DNA of 64,000 bases from Anaerococcus sp. Marseille-P3915. Its GTDB lineage: Bacteria; Bacillota; Clostridia; Tissierellales; Peptoniphilaceae. Positions 17,571 to 26,563 of the stretch are shown here, in pieces. Both the position numbers and the translations under genes were made by a program. Below the pieces are notes generated by a model that did not search any database, was not told the origin of the DNA, and worked only from the letters and a program-made list of their open reading frames with translations. How positions within the stretch are numbered: the first letter of the stretch is position 1; every line of letters starts with the position of its first letter. Location: NCBI RefSeq assembly GCF_900258475.1, contig NZ_LT984887.1, positions 567,303 to 631,302 on the forward strand, in the 5' to 3' direction.

Positions 17571-18845
17571 TCACTTATCTGCCTTGTTTATAGTAAGAAT
17601 CTTACCTACAAGATATAAGGACCCACACCAAACTATAAGGTCATCTTCTCCTGCAGAAGATTTAGTATAAGCATAGGCATCTTCGATTTTTTCAAGTATT
17701 TCAATATCCTTTACAAATTCTTCTGCTTCCTTTCTTATGGACTCAGTATCGAGAGCTCTTGGATTGTCATCTATAAAGGTAATTACAAGCTTATCTGCTA
17801 ATTTTCCGATTTTTTCTATGATATACTTGTGGTCCTTATCTCCCAAAACTGAAAAACCGATTATTAATTTATCATAGGAAAACTGGCTAAGACTTTCTAT
17901 CAGTGCATCTATAGATTCCTTGTTGTGGCTGCCATCTACGAGGATTCTTGGATTCTCATTTATAAGCTCAAGCCTACCAGGATTATAGGCTTCAAATATC
18001 CCTTCTTCTATATCTTTTTGGCTTAGCTTAAATTGATCCTTCAGGCCATCTAGGGCAAGTAAGGCTAAAGAGGCATTTAGAATTTGATGCCTGCCCCTTA
18101 GGCTGGTCTTAATATGGTGGTCTTTATAAATAAATTCATTGCCAGATGAATCAGATTTTATAATTTTTATCTCATCTTCATTAAGAACACTAAGCTTGGC
18201 ATTTTTAATCTTTGCCACATCCCTTATCACATTCATTGCCTCATCTTTTTGAGGATAAACATAGACTGGCACACCTTCCTTAATAATTCCTGCCTTATTT
18301 GAGGCAATCTCTCCTAAGGTATCTCCCAAAATATTTGTATGATCCATAGATATAGATGTGATTAGACAAGAAAGTGGTTTTTTTATTACATTTGTAGAAT
18401 CAAATATGCCGCCAAGGCCAACCTCGATAACTGCTACATCTACGCCCTCTTCATAAAAATATAAAAACATGATAGCCGTGATAAATTCAAAATAGGTCAC
18501 ATGGTGGCCTTCTTCATCTAATCTATCAACGTAGACTTTTATCCTGTCTGTATATGCCATGAAGTCTTTTTTTGTTATATCTATACCATTTATAGATATC
18601 TCTTCAGTGATTTCTTCCATATAAGGAGAGGTAAATATGCCACACTTATATTTTTTTGCCAAAACGCTTGCGAGCATTTTTGCTGTTGATCCCTTGCCAT
18701 TAGTACCTGCTATATGGATAGTTTGTATCTTATCTTGTGGATTGTCTAGTAGATCCAAAAGCATCCTAATCTTATCAAGGCCTGGCTTACCATTAGACCC
18801 TCCCCTCCCATACAAATAATCTAAATAATCATCAAAAGTTTTCAT
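17571..18845 (-). CDS. folC: bifunctional folylpolyglutamate synthase/dihydrofolate synthase
   Basis: Adds glutamate to dihydropteroate and/or tetrahydrofolates in the cytoplasm; Mur-ligase superfamily. The 424-residue protein shows the P-loop IHIAGTNGKGSTAKML (~41-56), GLGGIFDSTNVI, the YNPGRLE segment, and DGSHNKES in the C-terminal domain. The start ATG follows GGAGG with about seven bases of spacing. Transcribed alone, converging with the helicase and divergent from the membrane protein at 18909. Confidence 0.93.
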   Translation of the reverse strand: MKTFDDYLDYLYGRGGSNGKPGLDKIRMLLDLLDNPQDKIQTIHIAGTNGKGSTAKMLASVLAKKYKCGIFTSPYMEEITEEISINGIDITKKDFMAYTDRIKVYVDRLDEEGHHVTYFEFITAIMFLYFYEEGVDVAVIEVGLGGIFDSTNVIKKPLSCLITSISMDHTNILGDTLGEIASNKAGIIKEGVPVYVYPQKDEAMNVIRDVAKIKNAKLSVLNEDEIKIIKSDSSGNEFIYKDHHIKTSLRGRHQILNASLALLALDGLKDQFKLSQKDIEEGIFEAYNPGRLELINENPRILVDGSHNKESIDALIESLSQFSYDKLIIGFSVLGDKDHKYIIEKIGKLADKLVITFIDDNPRALDTESIRKEAEEFVKDIEILEKIEDAYAYTKSSAGEDDLIVWCGSLYLVGKILTINKADK

Positions 18846-18908
18846 TTTTCCTCCAAAATTTCTTATAAGTTTATTCTACCTTATGTTATAATTAAGACAG
18901 GAGTTTTT

Positions 18909-19616
18909 ATGAAAAGAATACACATTATCGACAGCCTTAGGGGCTTTACCATCATTTCAATGGTTTTATTCCATTTATTTTATAATATAAATTATTACTG
19001 GAGACTAGAATTTTATGACGGAACAATATTTAATAAAATCTGGCAATTATCAATTGCTGTCTCATTTTTCCTAATTTCAGGCATCACTTCAAATTTTCTA
19101 TCTAAAAAGAAAAATATAACAAGAGGCATCAAAACCAGTATTTTAGGTTTTGCTATAAGCCTTATTACTTATGTTTTTGCTAAGGAACAGCTAATAATCT
19201 GGGGAGTTTTAAACGGGCTTGGTTTATGTATGATAATAGGAGGGCTTTTAAAAGACAAGCTTAGTCAAAAATTGTGGCCAATTTTTATCTTGCTCTTTAC
19301 CTTTTCCTACAAGATACCAAGTGCAAGTCTTTATAAGATTGGCTTTTTCAAGGCTCTTTATGATAGGAATTTATTTTTCCTAGGCTTTCCATCTTTAGAA
19401 TTTTATTCAAATGACTACTTCCCTCTTCTTCCCTGGGTTTTCGCCTATTTAGCAGGTCTTTCATTGGGATCTTATCTAATAGATAAGAACTTTTTTTCCT
19501 ATGTAGGAAGAGAAAATATTTTAGCAAAAATTGGTAAATACTCTATGCCAATTTATATTATCCATCAAATAATCCTTTATCCTTTGCTTACCCTTATATA
19601 TAATTTGACCTTATAG
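18909..19616 (+). CDS. DUF1624 / heparan-alpha-glucosaminide N-acetyltransferase-like membrane protein
   Basis: Polytopic membrane protein of 235 residues with about seven hydrophobic segments. The opening RIHIIDSLRGFTIISMVLFH is the hallmark of the DUF1624 acyltransferase-3-like family, where the conserved Arg and His are thought to carry acyl transfer across the membrane. IWGVLNGLGLCMIIGGL and YSMPIYIIHQIILYP fit the later helices. The substrate cannot be told from sequence. The gene is short for the family but complete and open. Confidence 0.82.
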   Translation: MKRIHIIDSLRGFTIISMVLFHLFYNINYYWRLEFYDGTIFNKIWQLSIAVSFFLISGITSNFLSKKKNITRGIKTSILGFAISLITYVFAKEQLIIWGVLNGLGLCMIIGGLLKDKLSQKLWPIFILLFTFSYKIPSASLYKIGFFKALYDRNLFFLGFPSLEFYSNDYFPLLPWVFAYLAGLSLGSYLIDKNFFSYVGRENILAKIGKYSMPIYIIHQIILYPLLTLIYNLTL

Positions 19617-19652
19617 TCTTTAGGGTGCTATGATATTAAAATACAACATAAA

Positions 19653-19680
19653 TTGAACTTTTTATCATAAAACGTATACT
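19653..19680 (+). promoter_or_regulatory. probable promoter of the 43-residue membrane peptide gene
   Basis: TTGAAC (19653-19658), 16-base spacer, TATACT (19675-19680), 21 bases before the ATG of the small gene at 19702. The transcript would be only about 200 bases long to the following terminator. Confidence 0.6.
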
Positions 19681-19701
19681 TACTTTTAATGGAGGAAAAT
19701 T

Positions 19702-19833
19702 ATGGACTACATAAAAAATTATAAAAAATCTTATCCAACTTCTTACAAAATTCTTCGCGCTTTGCTACTTATCTTACTTTTCTATAAATTTGGATATGTA
19801 ATTGGAAAGTTTGTTGCAAACATGGGATTTTAA
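19702..19833 (+). CDS. small membrane protein, 43 residues, unknown function
   Basis: Begins MDYIKNYKKSYPTSYKI and has one hydrophobic segment (residues ~18-38, RALLLILLFYKFGYVIGKF), positive charge before it and a short polar end. GGAGG lies six bases before the ATG, a promoter-like pair stands upstream, and a strong bidirectional terminator follows, so it looks like a complete independent gene. The family is not recognised. A single-pass regulatory peptide or a type I toxin-like peptide are possibilities that the sequence does not decide. Confidence 0.65.
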   Translation: MDYIKNYKKSYPTSYKILRALLLILLFYKFGYVIGKFVANMGF

Positions 19834-19862
19834 TTAAATGACTTATTAACTAATACACAATT

Positions 19863-19907
19863 AAAAAAGACGTTTAGAATAGTTGCCTATCCTAAGCGTC
19901 TTTATTT
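19863..19907. terminator. bidirectional terminator
   Basis: AAAGACGTTTAG (19866-19877) pairs with CTAAGCGTCTTT (19892-19903) with one mismatch, A-tract on the left and T-rich on the right. It closes the small membrane peptide gene (+) and the DUF4230 gene (-). Confidence 0.85.
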
Positions 19908-20526
19908 AGTTAAATTTAATTTCATAATCTTCTAGAAGTGGATTTATTTTTAAAATTTCTTCTATAGCTGTCTTTGTTTTTTCGTCAGCTTCTTCTAAGA
20001 ACCCCTTTTCAATTAATTCTTTTTCTGTCTTTTTCATTTCATCTTTTCTAAAATCTGAAAAATCATTTAGTTTTAATTGGTTAAAAATAGATTCTCTTTC
20101 ATCAAAGATTGTTAACGAATCTTCGTCTATGAAGTTATTTAAAATCTCAGCCTTAGGTATTTTTACAGTTATCTTTTCATTCTTTTTATCTACTTTAACA
20201 TCAATCTCATCCAGATTTACACCAGCATTTACCTCCCCATCGTAAGAGATGATAAATTTCTTTTCAGTTAAAGGTATTTTCATACCGTAGAACTCTGTTT
20301 GATTTTCAAAAGCTCCTACATTTGTATATTTATATTTAAGTGTAGTAAGCTCTTTTACTGAAAGAATTTGGTTCTTTATAAGATCTGATGAAACCTTTGT
20401 TTCATTCTTGATATTTGACTTCATGCCAAAAAAATAGGCTGCAAAGACAAGGACTAGGACACCTAAAAATCCGTAAACTAGTCTATTGTTTTTAAATTTT
20501 CTTAATTTATTTTTTGAACTTGTCAT
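19906..20526 (-). CDS. DUF4230 membrane-anchored protein
   Basis: The 206-residue protein has a single N-terminal membrane anchor (residues ~16-36, VYGFLGVLVLVFAAYFFGM), then an extracytoplasmic domain beginning ILSVKELTTLKYKYTNVGAF. This is the characteristic opening of DUF4230, a family of unknown function resembling prohibitin/SPFH-like beta-rich folds. The later KITVKIPKAEIL segment also fits. No operon partner is evident: trmB is 57 bases upstream in the same direction without an obvious terminator between, so cotranscription is possible. Confidence 0.78.
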   Translation of the reverse strand: MTSSKNKLRKFKNNRLVYGFLGVLVLVFAAYFFGMKSNIKNETKVSSDLIKNQILSVKELTTLKYKYTNVGAFENQTEFYGMKIPLTEKKFIISYDGEVNAGVNLDEIDVKVDKKNEKITVKIPKAEILNNFIDEDSLTIFDERESIFNQLKLNDFSDFRKDEMKKTEKELIEKGFLEEADEKTKTAIEEILKINPLLEDYEIKFN

Positions 20527-20583
20527 CTAATCTCCTTAAATTATCCTTTTAAAAAATTATACCTTAAGTTTAAAAAAATCAAA

Positions 20584-21210
20584 TTATTTAAAGCTAGCCT
20601 TAAGATAATAAATAGGCATGTTTTTATTTCTAAACTTCCTCTCGTATTCGCTGACTATGGATTTATTTTCAGCTAAATCCCTATCTGTTTCAATCACTTC
20701 CATTCCAAATTCCTCCATATAGGATATGGAATCATCAAAAAAGGCTTCATTATCAGTTTTAAGTTCAATTTCACCATTTTCCTTGCATATTTTCTTATAT
20801 AGTTTTAAAAAATTGGAATGAGAGAGTCTCCTCTTATGGTGACGTGTTTTTGGCCAAGGTGTTGAAAAGTTTAGATAAATCTTTGCTAGTTCACCTTCTT
20901 CAAACATATCTAGTAAATTTTCCGCTTTGCCCACTATTCCATAAACATTGGTAAGCTCTTCATTTTCTATCTTTCTACATGCAACTACAAATGCATTTGT
21001 ATTCATCTCAAGGGCTAGGTAATTATAGGCAGGATCAGCACTTGCCTTGCCAACAATAAAATCACCTCTGCCTGCTCCTATCTCGAGAGCTATTGGCTTG
21101 TCATCTCTAAAAAGTTCTTTCCACTTACCCTTATGGTTTTCTGGGTCAAATATTATGTATTTACTTTCCTGCATTCTTGGTATAGCATTTGCTTTATGTC
21201 TTAATCTCAT
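20584..21210 (-). CDS. trmB: tRNA (guanosine(46)-N7)-methyltransferase
   Basis: SAM-dependent enzyme making 7-methylguanosine in the tRNA variable loop. At 208 residues it has the SAM-binding LEIGAGRGDFIV (~46-57) and the catalytic NFSTPWPKTRHHKRRL (~117-132) diagnostic of TrmB, and a C-terminal SEYERKFRNKNMPIYYL typical of the family. ATG 21210 (MRLRHK) is preferred over a TTG four codons upstream because GAGGAG immediately precedes it. Confidence 0.94.
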   Translation of the reverse strand: MRLRHKANAIPRMQESKYIIFDPENHKGKWKELFRDDKPIALEIGAGRGDFIVGKASADPAYNYLALEMNTNAFVVACRKIENEELTNVYGIVGKAENLLDMFEEGELAKIYLNFSTPWPKTRHHKRRLSHSNFLKLYKKICKENGEIELKTDNEAFFDDSISYMEEFGMEVIETDRDLAENKSIVSEYERKFRNKNMPIYYLKASFK

Positions 21211-21223
21211 ATATCTCCTCAAT

Positions 21224-21258
21224 AAAAAATTCTAGCAAAGACTTGCCCGCTAGAATTT
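21224..21258 (-). terminator. terminator after the DegV gene
   Basis: Minus-strand AAATTCTAGC and GCTAGAATTT form a 10-bp stem around a 12-base loop, followed by TTTATT. The stem includes part of the stop codon of the DegV gene. Confidence 0.85.
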
Positions 21259-22138
21259 ATATTTCTTTCCTATCTCCCCAAAAACTTGCACCCAAGGTGC
21301 CAGGTCCTAGGTGAGATCCTATTGTTGTTCCAATTTCGTATATTTTTATATCATAGCCTTCAAATTTTTCACTTAAGGTCTCTCTTAACTCTTCCGCATC
21401 CTCATGCAAATGAGTATGAACTATGAAAATTTCCTTAGGTAAGGACGAGTCCTTCGCTATATGGTTTTCGATTTGCCCTATAAGTGCCTTGGTGGCCTTT
21501 TTCTTAGTTCTTATCTTATCCCTTACTAGTAGCTTTCCTTCAAGGTTTACTTCTATAAGTGGGCAAATATTTAATAAATTTCCAAAAGAACCCGCTGCCT
21601 TTGAAAGTCTACCACCCCTAACAAGGTAGGTTAAATCACTTGTAAAAAACCAGCCGTGCACATATTCTCTTTTTTCTTTGGCAAGCTCATAGACTTCTTC
21701 AATGGACAAACCAGATTTTCTAAGGTCATTTAAATATAAGACCAGAAGTCCTTGACAAGCTGTGGCAGTGAGAGAATCTACTACATAGATTTTCCTTTCA
21801 GGATACTTCTCCTTTAGCATATCAACAGCCATTAGGGACTGGTTATATTCGCCGGTAATACCAGAAGACAGGGTCAAATGAAGTATGTCCTTATCTTCTT
21901 TTAAAAGATTTTCAAAATATTCTATGTAAGATGAGTAGGTTATCTGACTGGTCTTTGTCATTGCACCATCCTTCATTGCTTCATAGAAGTCATTAAAGGA
22001 AATACTTTCGCCAAAGTCTTCCTTATAATTTTTACCATCTATTTCATAATTAAAGGCGATCCATCTGATATCTTCCCTATCTAAAATTTCTTTATTTATG
22101 TCAACAGTAGATGTCGCACTCAGTATAAAATCACTCAT
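21257..22138 (-). CDS. DegV family fatty-acid-binding protein
   Basis: Two-domain cytoplasmic lipid-binding protein; FakB members present fatty acids to the FakA kinase for phospholipid synthesis. The 293-residue protein has the expected length and landmarks: KTSQITYSSYIEYF, LSSGITGEYNQS (the fatty-acid carboxyl-binding Ser/Thr loop), VVDSLTATACQG, YLVRGGRLSKAAG and the C-terminal HLGPGTLGASFWG. No fakA is in the window. Single gene with its own terminator. Confidence 0.92.
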   Translation of the reverse strand: MSDFILSATSTVDINKEILDREDIRWIAFNYEIDGKNYKEDFGESISFNDFYEAMKDGAMTKTSQITYSSYIEYFENLLKEDKDILHLTLSSGITGEYNQSLMAVDMLKEKYPERKIYVVDSLTATACQGLLVLYLNDLRKSGLSIEEVYELAKEKREYVHGWFFTSDLTYLVRGGRLSKAAGSFGNLLNICPLIEVNLEGKLLVRDKIRTKKKATKALIGQIENHIAKDSSLPKEIFIVHTHLHEDAEELRETLSEKFEGYDIKIYEIGTTIGSHLGPGTLGASFWGDRKEI

Positions 22139-22188
22139 ATAATTCCTCTCATAATATAAATAATATCATACTTTCAAATAATTTAAAT

Positions 22189-23532
22189 TCAATTTCTTAT
22201 ATATTTTCTATCAATTAAATATGAAATTACAAAAGCAAAAAGAGATGGTATTATCCAAGCAAAACCTATTTTAAAACCTGGTAGAGTATTTTTCCCAAGT
22301 GTTAATATAGCATCTAGTAATCCTATATTTTTTATAGGATCAGGCAAAGCTTTTATAAAGTCAAGTAGGGCAAATAAGCTTGTTACACCTAAAGTAATTT
22401 GGTAAACTCTCTTTCTCTTACCCATATAAATTGATAAGATTGATAAGCTAATTAGGACAATTGATATAGGATAGATAAACATCAAGACTGGTACAGATAA
22501 GGATATTATCTGTTTTAAGCCAAGATTTGCTACCAAAAATGATAAGCCAGTAAAGATATAACAATACTGTTTATAAGAAATATTTATCTTAAACATATCT
22601 TCGAACATCTCAGAACAGGCTGATACAAGACCAATAGCTGTCTTTAGGCAAGCTATAAATACTATAACTGACAAAATCAAGTGACCAAGCCCTCCAAGAT
22701 AATGGCTGGAAATTTTTGCTAAAATTACAGCTCCATTTTCAAAATCATCCATAATATTTGCACTTCCTGCCCCCATAAAGGCAAGGCCTGAGTATATTAT
22801 AGACATAGCTATTAGACAAACTATGCCAGATTTAAAGGTTTCAAAGGCCATGGATTTCTTGTCACTTACTCCCAAGTTTTTTATATTTGAAATTATTATA
22901 ATCGCAAAAGCAAGGCCTGCTGGTGCATCTAAGGTATTATAACCATCTACAAAACCTACAGCAAAAGGTGATACTAAGTACTTTGGAGCAGCTCCTTTAG
23001 CACCAATAGGGCCCATTGGTTTAAATATTGATAGGACCAATAAAAGGGACAATAATATTAAAAATATTGGAGTCATATACTTACCTATGGTATCGATTAG
23101 GCTTGCCTTTTTAATTGAAAAGAACAAGACTGCCAAGAAAAATACCACAGAAAATATAAAAAGACCGACAGGATTATAAAAACTCTTAAAGCCTTCAAAT
23201 ATTACCTCATAGGAGGTGGTTGCTGTTCTTGGTATAGCAAAGCCAGGACCTATGGCTAGGTATAAAAGAGTGGTAAAAAAATAAGCAAACTTCTTGCCCG
23301 CTCCCATTGATAGGTCAAACAAGCTTTCACTATCGCTTGCTGCTGTTGCTACTACTGCTAATATTGGCAAGCTTACAGCTGATGCCAAAAATCCAATTGT
23401 TACTGGAAATAAATTAGCTCCCGACCTCTGACCTATTTCTAGGGGGAAAATCAAGTTTCCCGCCCCAAAAAATAAGCCAAAAAGTAAGGAACCAATCAAT
23501 AAATTTTCTGATAATTTTAATTTCTTTCTCAT
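22189..23532 (-). CDS. brnQ: branched-chain amino acid transport system II carrier protein
   Basis: Sodium- or proton-coupled importer of Leu, Ile and Val (LIVCS family) in the cytoplasmic membrane. The 447 residues form about 12 hydrophobic segments. Family motifs include GLFFGAGNLIFPLEIGQ near the N-terminus (residues ~19-35), GPGFAIPRTATTSYE, and GYNTLDAPAGLAFAIII. This gives the organism a secondary route besides the ABC system at 31-37 kb. No T-box was seen before this gene. Confidence 0.95.
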   Translation of the reverse strand: MRKKLKLSENLLIGSLLFGLFFGAGNLIFPLEIGQRSGANLFPVTIGFLASAVSLPILAVVATAASDSESLFDLSMGAGKKFAYFFTTLLYLAIGPGFAIPRTATTSYEVIFEGFKSFYNPVGLFIFSVVFFLAVLFFSIKKASLIDTIGKYMTPIFLILLSLLLVLSIFKPMGPIGAKGAAPKYLVSPFAVGFVDGYNTLDAPAGLAFAIIIISNIKNLGVSDKKSMAFETFKSGIVCLIAMSIIYSGLAFMGAGSANIMDDFENGAVILAKISSHYLGGLGHLILSVIVFIACLKTAIGLVSACSEMFEDMFKINISYKQYCYIFTGLSFLVANLGLKQIISLSVPVLMFIYPISIVLISLSILSIYMGKRKRVYQITLGVTSLFALLDFIKALPDPIKNIGLLDAILTLGKNTLPGFKIGFAWIIPSLFAFVISYLIDRKYIRN

Positions 23533-23588
23533 ATTAATTCCTTTATTTTGTTAATATGATACATCAATTCACAAAATAATCAATCAAT

Positions 23589-23939
23589 TTATAGGCTTTC
23601 TACATATTTTTTAACATCAGGACCAACTAAAATTTCTCCATCATCCTTAAAAAGAATTGGTCTTTTGACAAGCATGCCATCAGTTGCCAAAAGATCATAT
23701 TTCTCATCAAGACTCATCTCTTTAAGCTTATCCTTTAGATTCATCTGCCTATAGATTTGGCCTGAAGTATTGAAAAATCTCTTGATATCATAGTCTGTAG
23801 CCTCATGCCACTTTTTAAGTTCATCCCTAGTCGGATTATCTTCTTTAATATCTCTTAAATCATATTCTACATTTTTCTCATCAAGCATCTTTAGTATGCC
23901 CTTGCATGTAGAACACCTATTATAACAAATTATTTTCAT
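23589..23939 (-). CDS. ArsC/Spx family thioredoxin-fold protein
   Basis: Small 116-residue protein of the arsenate reductase-like (ArsC/Spx/MgsR/YffB) family. CSTCKG near residue 9 supplies a CXXC pair, followed by VEYDLRDIKEDNPT and the conserved MLVKRPILFKDDG segment. True Spx is longer and interacts with RNA polymerase, whereas many short members have no proven function, so neither arsenate reduction nor regulation is claimed. Its ATG overlaps the stop codon of the upstream amidohydrolase gene (ATGA) with GGAGG inside that gene, so the pair is translationally coupled. Confidence 0.85.
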   Translation of the reverse strand: MKIICYNRCSTCKGILKMLDEKNVEYDLRDIKEDNPTRDELKKWHEATDYDIKRFFNTSGQIYRQMNLKDKLKEMSLDEKYDLLATDGMLVKRPILFKDDGEILVGPDVKKYVESL

Positions 23940-25108
23940 TTATTTCCTCCCAAATATTTCATAACAACACTTGCCATAAGGGTTGGCCCATAGATTATGG
24001 CATCTTCATTAAATTTGGCTTTGGCATTGTGAAGTGGATAAACTGTTTGATCATCTACCTTACAACCTACCATCATCATAACAGCTGGCACATTTTTTGC
24101 TACATTTGCAAAATCATCTGAAGCTGTAACTGCTTCAGCTTTGTCAGAATAATTAAAATCTGGATTTTCCTTTTTTATTTCCTTTAAGACTTCTACTATA
24201 TCATCTACCATCCCTTCATCATTTATTATAGCAGGTACATCTGATAGTATTTCAAAACTTGCCTTACCCCTAAAGGCTTTTGCAATATGATCAGCAATTT
24301 CAGGAATCCTAGTCTTGATATGTTCCTTACTTTTTTGTGAATATGTTCTAGTTGTACCTTCTATTATAGCCTTATCTGGGATAATATTTGGAGCATTGCC
24401 CGCACTAATATGGCCTGTAGTAAGGACAGCGCCCTCCCTAAAGGATATTTCTCTAGATACCAAAACTTGAAGAGCATTTACAATTTGTGCTGCAATAAAG
24501 GCTGCGTCTACCCCTTTTTCAGGCATAGCTCCATGGGCTCCGTAGCCTTCTACCTCTATTCTAAAGTTGTTATTAGATGTAGCCATCTCACCTTTTTTGA
24601 TATAAAGTCCAGGTGCAAGAGTTGTATCCATATGAACCATCATAGCCTTTTCTACTTTAGGATTTTCAAGTATGCCTGCATCTATCATCTTCTGACTGCC
24701 AGATAGAAGCTCTTCTGCTGGTTGGAACATTAGTTTAACTACTCCATTTATCTTGTCTTCATTTTCCTTAAGAAGCTTAGCTGTTCCTAAGAGCATAGCT
24801 GTATGGAAATCATGACCGCACAAGTGACCATTTTCATTTGTGCTCTTGCAAACTACATCAGCTTCTTCTTTAATAGGAAGGGCATCCATATCTGCCCTTA
24901 ATAGTATACACCTATCTCCCTTGCCAATTGTTGCAAGGACTCCAGATTCTATTGGTTTTGAATATTTAATGCCCATCTTATCAAGTTCATCTGTTATAAG
25001 TTTGACAGTGTTAGTCACCTCAAATCCTATCTCAGGATTTTCATGAAGATTTCTTCTTATTTCTATTAAATAGTCTTTTATCTCTTGTGATTTTTTATAA
25101 AAATTCAT
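23936..25108 (-). CDS. M20 family amidohydrolase (hippurate/N-acyl-amino-acid hydrolase type)
   Basis: Di-metal peptidase-fold enzyme that hydrolyses N-acyl amino acids or related amides; the exact substrate is unknown. The 390 residues show LRADMDALPI (~69-78), the metal ligand cluster LCGHDFHTAM, MFQPAEE (catalytic Glu pair), a dimerisation domain starting GYGAHGAMPEKGVDA, and the C-terminal VYPLHNAKAKFNEDA with the last metal His. Coupled by a four-base overlap to the ArsC-like gene. The upstream region borders the IS110-type element, which may have displaced the native promoter. Confidence 0.92.
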   Translation of the reverse strand: MNFYKKSQEIKDYLIEIRRNLHENPEIGFEVTNTVKLITDELDKMGIKYSKPIESGVLATIGKGDRCILLRADMDALPIKEEADVVCKSTNENGHLCGHDFHTAMLLGTAKLLKENEDKINGVVKLMFQPAEELLSGSQKMIDAGILENPKVEKAMMVHMDTTLAPGLYIKKGEMATSNNNFRIEVEGYGAHGAMPEKGVDAAFIAAQIVNALQVLVSREISFREGAVLTTGHISAGNAPNIIPDKAIIEGTTRTYSQKSKEHIKTRIPEIADHIAKAFRGKASFEILSDVPAIINDEGMVDDIVEVLKEIKKENPDFNYSDKAEAVTASDDFANVAKNVPAVMMMVGCKVDDQTVYPLHNAKAKFNEDAIIYGPTLMASVVMKYLGGNK

Positions 25109-25203
25109 ATTTACTTCCTTATATAATGTATTTAGGTTGTTAAAGGTAACCTATAAGCCTTTTTCGACTAAGTATTATTCAGATTTACTGTATAATATTG
25201 TTA

Positions 25204-25370
25204 TTAGATAGAGTGTACTCGTCACTTCCTTGAGATTTAATCTCGTACTTGAAAGAGTGAGTCCTCTAATCTTTTAACTGTTTACGAATAAGTTAGATGT
25301 TGACCCTTTCAGGGTACTTCGTATATACCATAAGGCAGTAACGTTATTAGATTTTGAGGTGTCTATCTAA
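25204..25370 (+). ncRNA. candidate IS110 bridge RNA (seekRNA) in the left end
   Basis: An 8-bp complementary pair TTAGATAG (25204-25211)/CTATCTAA (25363-25370) encloses a structured region immediately before the transposase. Inside are two hairpins, GAGAT-TTA-ATCTC (25231-25243) and ACCCT-TTC-AGGGT. The second is flanked on its 5' side by TTAACTGTTTAC, identical to the element's right end, and on its 3' side by GTTATTAGAT, identical to the left end. That is the geometry expected for a donor-binding loop. The first hairpin would then be the target-binding loop. The boundaries and the role are inference. Confidence 0.5.
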
Positions 25371-25393
25371 AATACTTTTTTATGAGGTTTCAA

Positions 25394-26563
25394 ATGTTCT
25401 ATTTAGGTATCGATATTGGTAAAAATACTCATGTTGCTTCATTAGTTGATGACAAGAAAAAGGTTATTTTTAAGGCTTTTTCTTTTTCAAATTCCATTAA
25501 TGGCGCTGAGAGTTTAGTCCTTAAACTAGAAGCTTTCAAAAATGAACTTGAAGTTGGTATGGAAGCTACAGGTCATTATTGGTTATCTCTATACTCATAT
25601 CTTGCCCAAAAAAACTTTACTGTTCGTGTTATCAATCCAATCCAAACTGACGGTTGGCGACAAGGTGTAGAAATCAGAAAGAGAAAAACTGATATTATTG
25701 ATTCTCTTTTAATAGCTGATCTTCTTAGATATGGAGATTTCGTTGAGACTTCACTTTCTAATGAAGATTATTTGTCTTTGAGGAATCTTTCCAGATTTAG
25801 GTCCTACCTCATTTCTTCAATTGGCGATCTTAAAAGAAAAACTATTGCACTTTTAGATCAAGTTTTTCCTGAATACGCCTCTTCTTTTAGTAATATTTTT
25901 GGGAAGACTTCTAAGGAAATTCTTTCAAATTTCTCTACTCCTTCTGATTTTGAGGATATTAATTCTGATGATTTGAATACTTTTCTTGAATCTGTTTCTA
26001 AGAAAAACTATGCTTCTAAGAAGATTGATGAGCTTTCTAAAAAGGCTTCTTCTTCTTTTGGTATTAATTTCTGCCTGGATTCTTTTAGTCTTCAAATCAA
26101 AATGCTTATTGAGCAAATTTCTTTTATTCAAACTCAGGTTTCTAATGTTGAGAATGAAATTGAGGTTTTACTTGAAAAACTTAATTCTCCAATTACTACT
26201 ATTCCAGGTATCGGTTCTGTTAATGCAGCTACTATATTAGGTGAAATTGGTGATATTAAAAGATTTTCTAATCCTTCTAAACTTGTCGCTTATGCTGGTT
26301 TGGATGCTAGCATTTCTCAGTCTGGAGAATATGAATCTACTTACAATCATATGAGTAAAAGAGGTTCTCCATACCTTAGACGTGCTTTGTTTCAATCTGC
26401 TCTTAGAGCTGAATTTTGTGATCCTGTTTTCTCAGATTATTATCAAAAAAAGATTAGTGAAGGAAAACATCATTTAGTTGCTACTAATGCTGTTGCTAGA
26501 AAGCTTTGTCATACTATTTTTGCTGTTCTTACTAAGAATGAACCTTATCAAGTGCAGAGTTAG
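25394..26563 (+). CDS. IS110-family transposase (recombinase)
   Basis: DEDD recombinase with a C-terminal transposase domain. ATG 25394 gives the usual opening MFYLGIDIGKNTHVA (first catalytic Asp at LGIDIG) and follows GAGG by about seven bases; an ATG four codons earlier lacks a good site. GMEATGHYWLSL carries the Glu, and KRKTDIIDSLLIADLL the last two Asp. The C-terminal half has TTIPGIGSVNAATILGEIG and KRGSPYLRRALFQSA, where the conserved Ser nucleophile is expected. The 389 residues are intact, so the element may be active. Confidence 0.93.
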   Translation: MFYLGIDIGKNTHVASLVDDKKKVIFKAFSFSNSINGAESLVLKLEAFKNELEVGMEATGHYWLSLYSYLAQKNFTVRVINPIQTDGWRQGVEIRKRKTDIIDSLLIADLLRYGDFVETSLSNEDYLSLRNLSRFRSYLISSIGDLKRKTIALLDQVFPEYASSFSNIFGKTSKEILSNFSTPSDFEDINSDDLNTFLESVSKKNYASKKIDELSKKASSSFGINFCLDSFSLQIKMLIEQISFIQTQVSNVENEIEVLLEKLNSPITTIPGIGSVNAATILGEIGDIKRFSNPSKLVAYAGLDASISQSGEYESTYNHMSKRGSPYLRRALFQSALRAEFCDPVFSDYYQKKISEGKHHLVATNAVARKLCHTIFAVLTKNEPYQVQS

